Below are positions 5,627 to 13,103 of a DNA stretch of 14,424 nucleotides, one piece after another. Source of the DNA: Nitrospirota bacterium (lineage in GTDB: Bacteria; Nitrospirota; Thermodesulfovibrionia; UBA6902; BMS3Bbin08); the NCBI GenBank assembly GCA_016208845.1, contig JACQXH010000054.1, forward strand, positions 1-14,424, read 5' to 3'. The translations under genes and the position numbers were made by a program. The notes below the pieces were generated by a model. That model ran no database searches and was not told the origin of the DNA. It saw nothing but the letters and a program-made list of their open reading frames with translations. Each line of letters begins with the position of its first letter. Within the stretch, counting starts at the first letter, position 1.

Positions 5627-7668
5627 CTTTTACCCCTATTGAAATAATTTCATCCGCCGTTCTGCTTCTTTTTCTGACCATTCTTATTGCGCCTCTGTTG
5701 AGGGGCAGACAGCGTTTATTAATTAACGCATCCTTTACTATGGCTTCAGCCGCTTCATTGCTCGGGCTTATTGGAGGCGTATGGGTTGTAGCCGGCGGCC
5801 TTACCAGCAGGATAATTCTGCCGGTGGGTCTACCGGACCTTCCGTTTCACCTCAGGGTCGATCCTCTTGCCGGTTTCTTTATTACAGTTATCTCACTTCT
5901 TTCTTTTTTTGTATCGCTGTATTCCATAGGATATGTTAAGGGGTATATCGGACGCAGGCCTGTTACGAGCCTCGCTGTTTTTTATTGTCTTTTTCTTTCA
6001 GGGATGCTTATGGTCGTTCTCGCGGATGATGCGCTGTTTTTCCTTATCTCGTGGGAGGTCATGGCCGCGGCCTCGTACTTCCTTGTGATGTTTGAAGACG
6101 AGCGCATAGAAAACAGGAGGGCTGCATTACTTTATTTAGTCGTAGCGCATGTGGGCGCGATCGCTATACTTCTGTCCTTTGGTATCATGGCAGGCCTTAC
6201 GACGGGTTTTGAAAGTTTCAGCGGCTACACCTTTGATGCCATGAGGCAGGCGGAGGTCCCTCTAAAATGGTCGACCGCGGCTTTTCTGCTGGCTTTATTC
6301 GGATTCGCAGCAAAGGCAGGCGTAGTTCCGCTTCATGTCTGGCTGCCTGAGGCGCATCCTGTTGCGCCGTCCAATGTTTCCGCCCTTATGAGCGGCGTGA
6401 TGCTCAAGACCGCTATCTACGGCATAGTGCGTGTATCGTTTGATCTCCTTGGTACATTTCCATGGTGGTGTGGAGCTATAGTATTGATACTCGGCCTGAT
6501 ATCAGCTGTTATGGGAGTGCTTTATGCCCTGATGCAGCACGACCTGAAGAGGCTCCTTGCGTATCATTCAGTAGAAAATATCGGTATTATTCTCATCGGC
6601 ATAGGGTTGTCCATGGTATTTGTTTCATTCAATATGCCCTTGCTCGCAGCACTCGGCCTCATTGCCGGGCTTTATCATACAATGAATCACGCTGTGTTTA
6701 AAGGACTTCTTTTCATGGGCGCAGGTGCTGTGCTTCACGCTACAAATGAACGCAATATGGAAGAGATGGGAGGACTGATACACAGAATGCCCTGGACTGC
6801 GGCTCTTTTCCTGATCGGATGCGTCTCCATCTCCGCCCTTCCTCCTTTTAACGGTTTTGTATCAGAGTGGCTTACGTTTCAGGCTTTCCTGCTTTCGCCG
6901 GCACTACCGAGCCCATTGCTTAAATTACTGATACCGATGGGGGCAGCTCTCCTGGCTTTGACAGGCGCACTTGCAGCCGCATGTTTTGTAAAGGCATTCG
7001 GTGTTACTTTTCTGGGACAATGGAGAGGGCATAATATGCCCCGTGTCCATGAGGCAGACTGGTTCATGCGTTTCGGTATGATATTGGGTGCCCTTTCCTG
7101 TCTTTTACTTGGGATCCTGCCGGCGCTTTTCATTGACTGGATGGATATAATTCCGCAGCAGCTGATCGGTACAAAGACAGGCGCCTCTTCCGGAGCTTAT
7201 GGCTGGCTGTGGCTTACTCCTGTTGCGCGGGAGAGAGCGTCATATTCAGGCATGATAGTTTTTGGCGGGATACTGCTTGTAGTGGTTGCCGCTTATATTA
7301 TTTTGCACGTCAAACCCGGCACAATACGCAGGGTGCCTGTATGGGACTGCGGTTTTGGAAAACTGAACCCGAGGATGCAGTATAACGCTACATCATTCTC
7401 AATGCCGATACGCAGAATATTCGGATTTCTTTTCAATATAAGGGAGCGGGTGCAGCTTACTCCACGGGCCATCCACAAGGCCTTTCCAAAAAGGCTATAC
7501 TATTATCTTCGGGTGAGAGACCGTTTCTGGAGCTGGCTCTACAAACCGATAGTTGAATTCAGCCTCTTTTTGTCACGCTATGCGGGAAGGCTCCAGCAGG
7601 GGCGGATCCAGGCCTATCTCATCTATTCTTTTATAACAATAATAGTGCTATTGGTCTTTTCGAGATGA
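5623..7668 (+). CDS. hyfB: Hydrogenase-4 subunit B-like membrane pump subunit (Ehr/HyfB, NuoL/Mrp type)
   Basis: A 681-residue, many-pass membrane protein of the NuoL/M/N and Mrp antiporter superfamily, of the HyfB/HycC branch; E. coli HyfB has a similar length. Key proton-channel residues are in place: E145 in LISWEVMAAASYF, K231 in GFAAKAGVVPLHVWLPEAHP, K309 in DLKRLLAYHSVENIG and K360 in NHAVFKGLLF. The C-terminal extension has the HyfB-type VWDCGFG and MQYNATSFSMPIR segments (about 570-595) and ends in a final hydrophobic span. It should conduct H+ or Na+ across the cytoplasmic membrane, driven by the soluble module encoded downstream. The start ATG overlaps a possible leader ORF; its stop overlaps the hyfC ATG (ATGA). 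It appears complete. Confidence 0.93.
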   Translation: MTFTPIEIISSAVLLLFLTILIAPLLRGRQRLLINASFTMASAASLLGLIGGVWVVAGGLTSRIILPVGLPDLPFHLRVDPLAGFFITVISLLSFFVSLYSIGYVKGYIGRRPVTSLAVFYCLFLSGMLMVVLADDALFFLISWEVMAAASYFLVMFEDERIENRRAALLYLVVAHVGAIAILLSFGIMAGLTTGFESFSGYTFDAMRQAEVPLKWSTAAFLLALFGFAAKAGVVPLHVWLPEAHPVAPSNVSALMSGVMLKTAIYGIVRVSFDLLGTFPWWCGAIVLILGLISAVMGVLYALMQHDLKRLLAYHSVENIGIILIGIGLSMVFVSFNMPLLAALGLIAGLYHTMNHAVFKGLLFMGAGAVLHATNERNMEEMGGLIHRMPWTAALFLIGCVSISALPPFNGFVSEWLTFQAFLLSPALPSPLLKLLIPMGAALLALTGALAAACFVKAFGVTFLGQWRGHNMPRVHEADWFMRFGMILGALSCLLLGILPALFIDWMDIIPQQLIGTKTGASSGAYGWLWLTPVARERASYSGMIVFGGILLVVVAAYIILHVKPGTIRRVPVWDCGFGKLNPRMQYNATSFSMPIRRIFGFLFNIRERVQLTPRAIHKAFPKRLYYYLRVRDRFWSWLYKPIVEFSLFLSRYAGRLQQGRIQAYLIYSFITIIVLLVFSR

Positions 7669-8420
7669 ATATTTATAAATTCACAATTGAATGTCTTCAG
7701 GTAACGATCGTTCTTGAGACCGCACCCGCCTTCACACTTTCGCTGGAATTGCCCATAGCATCTACTGCCGATGTAATAGTCCTTGTTGCGCTCTTCGCCA
7801 TAGCGCGCTTCTTTACTGCATTGGCGGGGATGGACATTGGAACTGCCTTTGGCGGCATGGGGTCCAGCCGCGAGATGACAATAGCCTCATTGGCCGAACC
7901 TGCCATGCTAATGGCTATCTTTACCGTTTCACTGGCCAGCAAGTCAACTTCTTTATCGCAGATGGTGCATGTTATATACAGCGGGCATAGCATATTGAGG
8001 CCCTCACTCGCGTTTGCCCTTTTTGCTTTTATATTGATCGCGCTTGCTGAAACAGGCAGGATACCGGTAGATAATCCGGCAACACACCTTGAACTTACGA
8101 TGATACACGAAGCTATGATACTCGAATATTCGGGGAGGCATCTTGCTCTTATCGAATGGGCAAACATGATGAAGCTGTTTCTTTTTGTCATGCTTGGGGC
8201 AGCCGCCTTTGCCCCCTGGGGTATTGCAGAAACAGGCGACCCTGGAGCGATATCCATGGCATTTTTATTTATGATGATGAAACTTTCGATCGTTGGGGCC
8301 GTGCTTGTATTAATAGAGACAGGGCTTGCAAAGATGAGGATATTCCGTCTGACCGAGTTCCTGGGGTCAGCATTTTTATTGGCGACACTCGGGATGCTGT
8401 CGTTTTTTATTTTGGAGTGA
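7665..8420 (+). CDS. hyfC: NuoH-like membrane subunit, HyfC type, short at the N-terminus
   Basis: A 251-residue membrane protein of the NuoH/HyfC/HycD family, which joins the soluble FeS arm to the ion-pumping arm. Family landmarks are strong from about residue 30 on: ARFFTALAGMDIGTAFGGMGSSRE (47-70), then ALAETGRIPVDNPATHLEL (127-145) and HEAMILEYSG (148-157). Family members are usually about 310 residues. This one lacks the region after the first half-span, including the conserved R-x-GP...LQPYxDLxKL cytoplasmic loop. Residues 1-17 look like the beginning of the usual first span and then jump to the second. The start overlaps the hyfB stop (ATGA) and no NuoH-like sequence is in another frame upstream. 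It may be a true short variant, a deletion allele or an assembly error. Confidence 0.85.
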   Translation: MNIYKFTIECLQVTIVLETAPAFTLSLELPIASTADVIVLVALFAIARFFTALAGMDIGTAFGGMGSSREMTIASLAEPAMLMAIFTVSLASKSTSLSQMVHVIYSGHSILRPSLAFALFAFILIALAETGRIPVDNPATHLELTMIHEAMILEYSGRHLALIEWANMMKLFLFVMLGAAAFAPWGIAETGDPGAISMAFLFMMMKLSIVGAVLVLIETGLAKMRIFRLTEFLGSAFLLATLGMLSFFILE

Positions 8421-8433
8421 GAGGAAAGATAAA

Positions 8434-8573
8434 TTTTACCACAGAGCACACAGAGATCACAGAGAAAAAACATAAAAGTTGAAAAATTAAAAAATGAGAT
8501 AGACCTGCATAATTTTATGTTAATTTCTCAGTTTTTTATTTATATTTTCTCTGTGCCCTCTGTGGTAAAAAAT
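8434..8573. repeat. CACAGAG inverted-repeat element between hyfC and hyfE
   Basis: The 164-bp hyfC-hyfE gap is almost filled by one palindrome. A perfect 13-bp terminal match, TTTTACCACAGAG (8434-8446) with CTCTGTGGTAAAA (8558-8570), encloses a core of roughly 110 bp. The left arm carries three CACAGAG units at 9-bp spacing (8438-8464); the right arm has two inverted units, also 9 bp apart (8549-8564). The core is AT-rich and partly self-complementary. It has no coding capacity of note. Being inside the operon, it would be transcribed as a large hairpin. Similar CACAGAG strings are scattered in many unrelated bacterial genomes, as far as I recall. Confidence 0.7.
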
Positions 8574-8584
8574 ATTTTAATGAT

Positions 8585-9247
8585 ATGGATATAAACATTG
8601 CCGCACAGTTGAACAGTTTTCTTGCGGCCTTCGTGCTGCTGACTGCCTTCGGCATGCTGGTGCAGAGAAGGATGTACGGTCTTGTACACCTTTTTGCATG
8701 GCAGGGGCTCTTTCTGTCCGTCAATACGGCAGTGGTCGGTTTTGTTGCGGGCAAACATCACCTTTATATTTCATCTCTTCTGACACTGACATTGAAGGTC
8801 ATCCTGCTGCCTTATATCCTGCATGTGCTTATCCGGCGGCTTAAGGTCCATAAGGAAGTGGAAGTGGTCGTGAACATCCCCATGACCATGCTGATAGGGA
8901 TAGCCCTCGTTATTTTTTCCTACTACCTGATGTCCCCGGTCACCCAGTTGTCCACGCTTGTGACGCGGTCAACTCTTGCAGTTGCGCTCGCCACAGTCAT
9001 GATAGGCCTTTTGATGATGATAACGAGGAAGCACGCGGTCACACAGATAATAGGATTCCTTGCAATGGAAAACGGACTTTTCTTTGCCGCTACGAGCGCG
9101 ACATACGGTATGCCCCTCGTTGTAGAGCTTGGGGTCGCCATTGATGTTTTGATAGCCGCGTTCATATTCGGCATATTCTTTTTTCATATACATACGACAT
9201 TTGACAGCCTTGATGTGGATCAAATGGAAAGACTTAAAGAGGACTGA
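8585..9247 (+). CDS. hyfE: Hydrogenase-4 subunit E-like membrane protein (NuoK-containing)
   Basis: A 220-residue membrane protein of the HyfE family; E. coli HyfE is 216 residues. Family features are AWQGLFLS (38-45), SSLLTLTLKVILLPYILH (63-80, with buried K71), MENGLFFAA (161-169, E162) and VVELGVAIDVLIAAFI (179-194, E181). The second half is NuoK-like and supplies carboxylates for the ion path between the HyfC and antiporter subunits. The ATG has no clear ribosome binding site because the CACAGAG repeat ends only about 12 bp upstream. An overlapping 4-codon ORF at 8580-8594 is probably accidental. It is followed after 148 bp by hyfF, with another repeat in between. Confidence 0.92.
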   Translation: MDINIAAQLNSFLAAFVLLTAFGMLVQRRMYGLVHLFAWQGLFLSVNTAVVGFVAGKHHLYISSLLTLTLKVILLPYILHVLIRRLKVHKEVEVVVNIPMTMLIGIALVIFSYYLMSPVTQLSTLVTRSTLAVALATVMIGLLMMITRKHAVTQIIGFLAMENGLFFAATSATYGMPLVVELGVAIDVLIAAFIFGIFFFHIHTTFDSLDVDQMERLKED

Positions 9248-9265
9248 TGAGAATGTTTGAAAAAT

Positions 9266-9323
9266 CCCCCTTCATCCCCTTTTTACAAAGGGGGAATTGC
9301 TTCCCCTCTTTGAAAAAGAGGGG
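9266..9323. repeat. Double CCCC-type hairpin repeat between hyfE and hyfF
   Basis: Two adjacent hairpins: CCCCTTT/AAAGGGG (9276-9282/9287-9293, 4-nt loop) and a perfect 9-bp stem CCCCTCTTT/AAAGAGGGG (9303-9311/9315-9323, 3-nt loop). A further ATCCCCC lies at about 9264-9270. The second is followed by CCAAAGGAGTTTTTTT, so it could act as a terminator, attenuator or 3'-end stabiliser inside the operon. C-run/G-run repeats like this occur in multiple copies in many bacterial genomes. Confidence 0.6.
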
Positions 9324-9395
9324 CCAAAGGAGTTTTTTTAAAAAAGCAGCTATAGCCTCTTTCGCATTGACAGCGAATTACAGGCGGGCGGCATA

Positions 9396-10841
9396 ATGTT
9401 ACTGATTTTACTATGCGTTCCTCTTTTTGCCGCAATTGCGCTGGCGTTTGTGGGAGACAGAAGGTTTGCGCCCGAGATAAACATTGCCGGGTCAGCCGCT
9501 ACATTCATAGCCGGCGCCGGACTTGCCCTGCAGGTCTATGAGCAGGGGCCGATGCTGGCCGGAGGCAAATTTTTCTTTGTAGACGCCTTCAATGTTTATC
9601 TGTCAGTCCTCACATCGTTCGTATCCATGACAACAGCGATCTTCAGCAAGAGGTATATGAGGAGAGAAAGGGAGCACGGCCGGATAGGACCTATAAGAAT
9701 GCGCTTTTATCATGCCATGTTCCAGCTTTTCATCTTTGCCATGCTGTTGTGTCTCCTGACGAATAATATCGGCATTCTCTGGATAGCCATGGAGCTTGCT
9801 ACATTATCTACCGTGCTGCTCGTTTCCTTATACAGGACTCCGACTGCTATCGAAGCGGCCTGGAAATATTTCATACTCTGCGGCGTAGGTATTTCACAGG
9901 CGCTATTTGGAACCGTGCTGTTATATTTCGCCGCAGAGAAGGTCCTTGGTGAAGGCGGCGAGGCCCTTCTCTGGACTAACCTGCGTCAGGTGAGCGGGAG
10001 CCTTGAACCCACGGTCCTTTCGCTCGCCTTTGTATTTCTGATAGTGGGTTATGGAACTAAAGTCGGACTTGTGCCTTTGCATAACTGGCTGCCTGACGCT
10101 CACAGCGAAGGCCCCACCCCTATCTCCGCAGTTCTTTCAGGGCTCTTGCTGAACATCGCTCTATACGCCCTCGTAAGGTGCAAGGTGCTCGTTGACGGAG
10201 CTACCGGCACTCATCATGCGGGAAATATTATGATGGGCTTCGGCCTGCTCTCAATATTGGCAGCCGCTTTTTCGCTCCTTAGACAGAAGGACATTAAACG
10301 CATGTTCTCCTATTCATCCATTGAGCATATGGGGATAGCGACCTTTGCATTTGGCCTCGGAGGACCGATCGCCACCTTCGGAGCGCTGCTTCATATGCTT
10401 GTGCACAGCCTTGCGAAGTCTTCGATATTTTTCACTGCGGGCCATGCCTCTCAGATGCACCTGACACAGGAGATGGATAAGATCAAAGGTCTTTTTAAAG
10501 GCAATCCGCTTGTGGGATGGGGGCTGATGTTTGGCGTAATGGCGATAGCGGGAATGCCTCCGTTCGGGATCTTCACGAGTGAATTCCTGATATTGACAGC
10601 GACTATCAAAGATGCCCCTTTGTTAACTCCTTTTCTTTTATTGGGGCTTGCTGTGGCTTTTGCCGGGCTTTTCAGAAGAGTTCAGCCGATGGTATCAGGG
10701 AATGTTCCACTCTATCATATAAAGATGAAGGCTGCTCACATGCCTGTGATACTCCATATGGCACTTGTTCTTGTCCTCGGTATCTATATGCCGGACTTTC
10801 TTAATAAATGGTTTCATACCGCTGTGGAGCTTTTGAAATGA
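9396..10841 (+). CDS. hyfF: Hydrogenase-4 subunit F-like membrane pump subunit (NuoN/M type)
   Basis: A 481-residue second antiporter-like subunit of the complex. Key residues are E133 in ILWIAMELATLSTVLLVSL, K222 in GTKVGLVPLHNWLPDAHSEG, K301 in DIKRMFSYSSIEHMGIA and K341 in HSLAKSSIFF; MPPFGIFTSEF (387-397) is also typical. These are the lysine and glutamate positions used for proton transfer in this superfamily. The sequence has the HyfF-specific HAMFQLFIFAMLL and TPTAIEAAWKYFILCGVGIS segments. It begins 148 bp after hyfE with a weak GGCGGG signal, and its stop overlaps the hyfG start (ATGA at 10838-10841), so hyfG is translationally coupled to it. Confidence 0.93.
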   Translation: MLLILLCVPLFAAIALAFVGDRRFAPEINIAGSAATFIAGAGLALQVYEQGPMLAGGKFFFVDAFNVYLSVLTSFVSMTTAIFSKRYMRREREHGRIGPIRMRFYHAMFQLFIFAMLLCLLTNNIGILWIAMELATLSTVLLVSLYRTPTAIEAAWKYFILCGVGISQALFGTVLLYFAAEKVLGEGGEALLWTNLRQVSGSLEPTVLSLAFVFLIVGYGTKVGLVPLHNWLPDAHSEGPTPISAVLSGLLLNIALYALVRCKVLVDGATGTHHAGNIMMGFGLLSILAAAFSLLRQKDIKRMFSYSSIEHMGIATFAFGLGGPIATFGALLHMLVHSLAKSSIFFTAGHASQMHLTQEMDKIKGLFKGNPLVGWGLMFGVMAIAGMPPFGIFTSEFLILTATIKDAPLLTPFLLLGLAVAFAGLFRRVQPMVSGNVPLYHIKMKAAHMPVILHMALVLVLGIYMPDFLNKWFHTAVELLK

Positions 10842-12412
10842 GCATATTAATAGACGCGCTGACCTCAGCGTTTAAAGATGATCTTCAAATAGACAGACGG
10901 CAGGGCCCGTCTTCGCTCATATGCTGCATAGTTCCTGTAGAAAAGTTTGCTGAGGCAGCATGGATATTAAGAAAGAAAAAGCATGCCCTGCTCGCGGCAG
11001 AATGGGCGGCTGATGAGTCGCCTTTTGGAAGGGGCTTCGGTATCTTTGCATGCTATCGCTGGGGCAAGGAATACCTGATAGTAAGGTCAGATCTGCCTGC
11101 AGATAATCCCGAGTTCCCAAGTCTTACAAGAAGATATTTGCCCGCATACAGGTTTGAGCGGCAGATCCAAAGTCTTATGGGCGTCATCCCGGCCGGGCAT
11201 CCTGACGCGCGGCCCTGGATAAAATTCGAGGACTGGCCCGAGGACGCATGGCCTCTGAGAAAATCCTTTGAAGCGTCAGAGAAAATGCCGCGTCTTGCGG
11301 GTGAATACAAATTTGTCGGGGCAGAGGGTGAAGGTGTTTATGAGATACCGGTCGGGCCGGTCCATGCAGGGATCATAGAACCGGGACATTTCCGTTTTCA
11401 GGCGGTTGGAGAGGATATTATAAATCTCGAAGAGAGGCTCGGATATGTGCACAAGGGGATAGAGAAAAGGTTCGAATCTCTTTCATGGCAGGACGGCTCA
11501 AGACTTGCGGGAAGAGTTTCAGGAGATACGACAGTTGGACACAGCCTCGCATATTGCATGGCGTTAGAGTCCATGACCGGATCCAGTATCCCGCAGCGCG
11601 CGCAATGGCTGAGGGCGCTTTTTCTTGAACGGGAAAGGATAGCAAATCATCTTGGAGATCTGGGCGCGATCTGTAATGACGCTGCATTCTCACTGATGTT
11701 TTATCAGATGATGAGGCTCAAGGAAATAGTTTTGCGCACAAATGATAAAGTCTTCAGGCACAGATTTATGATGGACAGAATTATACCGGGCGGGGTGGCG
11801 GTTGATATCGATCCGGCCGGAAAAGATCTTGTTCTGGCAGAGCTTAATATGCTGTTGAAGGAATTTAACAGGCTTGTGACGATCTATGACGAAAATTCAT
11901 CCCTTGAAGACAGGGTGCGGGACACAGGTATTCTCGTTCCGGAGAAGGCGAGAGAGATCTGTGCTGTAGGTTTTGTTGCAAGGGCCAGCGGGCTGAATCT
12001 CGATTGCCGCACGCAAAACCCTTTTCCCCCGTATGACCGCATCAAGGTAAACGTGCCTGTGCTTATTTCAGGCGATGTGCACGCAAGGGCCTGGGTGAGA
12101 GTTGAGGAGGTCAGAGAATCCGTAAGGATCATTCGCAGAATTCTTGAGACCCTGCCGGCCGGAGATATTGCAGCTGCTTTAGTGTCCCCGGCGCCGGACA
12201 CCTCTGGTTTTTCAGCAGTGGAAGGATGGCGCGGAGAGATCGTCTACTGGCTTCAGGCAGGACCCAAAGGAGAAGTTAACAGGTGCATGGTAAGGGACCC
12301 TTCCGGCGTCAACTGGCTCGGCCTTGAGCAGGCTGTGCTCGGCAATATTGTTCCTGACTTCCCGCTCTGCAATAAGAGTTTCAATCAGTCTTATTCAGGA
12401 CATGATTTATGA
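10838..12412 (+). CDS. hyfG: NuoCD/HyfG-like large subunit lacking the NiFe-site cysteines (Ehr type)
   Basis: A 524-residue fused protein. An N-terminal NuoC-like domain (about 1-145) has ERQIQSLMGVIPAGHPDARPW (107-127) in place of the family's ERE...GIxxxGHPDLR. A NuoD/hydrogenase large-subunit-like domain follows (168-524), with GPVHAGIIEPGHF, YVHKGIEKRFE, LFLERERIANHLGDLG and VPVLISGDVHARAWVRVEE. The first nickel motif (RVCGIC...HS in hydrogenases) reads RVSGDTTVGHS (226-236). The C-terminal DPCxxC motif is replaced within DFPLCNKSFNQSYSGHDL (507-524). All four Ni ligands are therefore gone, so it cannot be a [NiFe] hydrogenase; energy-converting hydrogenase-related (Ehr) complexes are the known match. 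I start at MSILID, 10 codons after the longest frame, because of the ATGA overlap with hyfF. Confidence 0.93.
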   Translation: MSILIDALTSAFKDDLQIDRRQGPSSLICCIVPVEKFAEAAWILRKKKHALLAAEWAADESPFGRGFGIFACYRWGKEYLIVRSDLPADNPEFPSLTRRYLPAYRFERQIQSLMGVIPAGHPDARPWIKFEDWPEDAWPLRKSFEASEKMPRLAGEYKFVGAEGEGVYEIPVGPVHAGIIEPGHFRFQAVGEDIINLEERLGYVHKGIEKRFESLSWQDGSRLAGRVSGDTTVGHSLAYCMALESMTGSSIPQRAQWLRALFLERERIANHLGDLGAICNDAAFSLMFYQMMRLKEIVLRTNDKVFRHRFMMDRIIPGGVAVDIDPAGKDLVLAELNMLLKEFNRLVTIYDENSSLEDRVRDTGILVPEKAREICAVGFVARASGLNLDCRTQNPFPPYDRIKVNVPVLISGDVHARAWVRVEEVRESVRIIRRILETLPAGDIAAALVSPAPDTSGFSAVEGWRGEIVYWLQAGPKGEVNRCMVRDPSGVNWLGLEQAVLGNIVPDFPLCNKSFNQSYSGHDL

Positions 12413-12453
12413 AGAAAAAATAGGTCCTATCGGACTTATAAGCCCTATAAACT

Positions 12454-12966
12454 ATGTTAAGAATACTTCATCAAATATTCAGGACAGGCATTGTCACCGA
12501 GCTGCTTCCTCCGGCAGATACTTCTGAGATTCTGGGGGTTGGGGCAAAACTTGAGGAAGCCATAAGAAGGCATTTCAGCCGAAGTCTCACAATTAGACAG
12601 GTGGATGCAGGCTCATGCAACGGCTGCGAACTTGAGATCCACGCAATAAATAATCCTGTATACAATTGCGAGAGGTTCGGTATTCACTTTGCTGCTTCAC
12701 CCAGGTTTGCGGATATGCTTCTTGTCACAGGGCCCGTGACAAGGAACATGGAGATCGCCCTTCGCAGGACGCATGATGCAACTCCTCCTCCAAAAATTGT
12801 TGTCGCTGTTGGAGACTGCGGATGTAACGGAGGCATATTCGGAGAGACCTACGCATCACTTGGCGGAATAGACAAGATTATCCCTGTAGACGTATACATC
12901 CCCGGCTGTCCGCCGACGCCGGTTGCACTGCTTAATGGGATACTCAGAGCGGTAGGGAACAAGTAA
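12454..12966 (+). CDS. hyfI: NuoB/HyfI-like FeS small subunit
   Basis: A 170-residue soluble subunit of the NuoB/HycG/HyfI family. It carries the [4Fe-4S] cluster next to the large subunit (N2-equivalent). Probable ligands are C55 and C58 in DAGSCNGCELEI, C122 (with C124 next to it) in AVGDCGCNGG, and C152 in YIPGCPPTP. The start MLRILHQIFRTGIVTE is typical. The cluster site is intact although the partner large subunit has lost its nickel site. It begins 41 bp after hyfG with no obvious ribosome binding site. A 4-codon ORF (12409-12423) overlaps the hyfG stop as ATGA. A HyfH-type ferredoxin gene, found at this place in hyf operons, is absent, and hyfI ends the operon. Confidence 0.93.
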   Translation: MLRILHQIFRTGIVTELLPPADTSEILGVGAKLEEAIRRHFSRSLTIRQVDAGSCNGCELEIHAINNPVYNCERFGIHFAASPRFADMLLVTGPVTRNMEIALRRTHDATPPPKIVVAVGDCGCNGGIFGETYASLGGIDKIIPVDVYIPGCPPTPVALLNGILRAVGNK

Positions 12967-12984
12967 AACTGTCTGATGTAATAA

Positions 12985-13071
12985 CCGTACCTCGTATTTC
13001 GTCCTTCGTACCTGGTTAAAGTATGGTGAGTAACGATATTTGATGTGCGATGTACTATGTACTATGTACGA
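12985..13071. repeat. Palindrome of facing TCGTACN heptamer arrays
   Basis: Just after hyfI, the left arm has four 7-bp units (12985-13012: CCGTACC, TCGTATT, TCGTCCT, TCGTACC). The right arm has four inverted units (13044-13071: TGTGCGA, TGTACTA, TGTACTA, TGTACGA; reverse complement TCGTACA, TAGTACA, TAGTACA, TCGCACA). The spacer is 31 bp. This repeat could serve as the operon's 3' end. It is part of the 387-bp gap 12967-13353, which otherwise holds only a possible tiny gene and a second repeat. Confidence 0.7.
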
Positions 13072-13103
13072 TAAACTGTGTTAATCTTTCAATTAACTTA
13101 GCG

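Noticed and set aside
7697..8473. 258-codon minus-strand frame across hyfC
   Set aside because: It is the antisense shadow of a well-supported NuoH-like gene and its translation is low-complexity and unlike any family.
8434..8573. CRISPR array, suggested by the regular CACAGAG units
   Set aside because: Units are 9 bp apart without spacers, only 2-3 per arm, and in inverted arms; no cas genes are present.
8580..8594. Four-codon ORF overlapping the hyfE start as a regulatory uORF
   Set aside because: It is too short to separate from chance in an AT-rich sequence and has no ribosome binding site.
12324..12527. 67-codon frame bridging hyfG and hyfI that might be a degenerate HyfH ferredoxin
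   Set aside because: It has no CxxCxxC cluster motif and mostly overlaps the ends of hyfG and hyfI in another frame.
5623..12966. Respiratory complex I (nuo) operon
   Set aside because: The HyfB, HyfE and HyfF family features and the B-C-E-F-G-I order match hydrogenase-4-type operons; nuoA, E, F, G, I and J are missing.
12985..13071. CRISPR or integration-host binding array
   Set aside because: Seven-bp units without spacers in facing arms do not match a CRISPR; no integrase or tRNA attachment site lies nearby.
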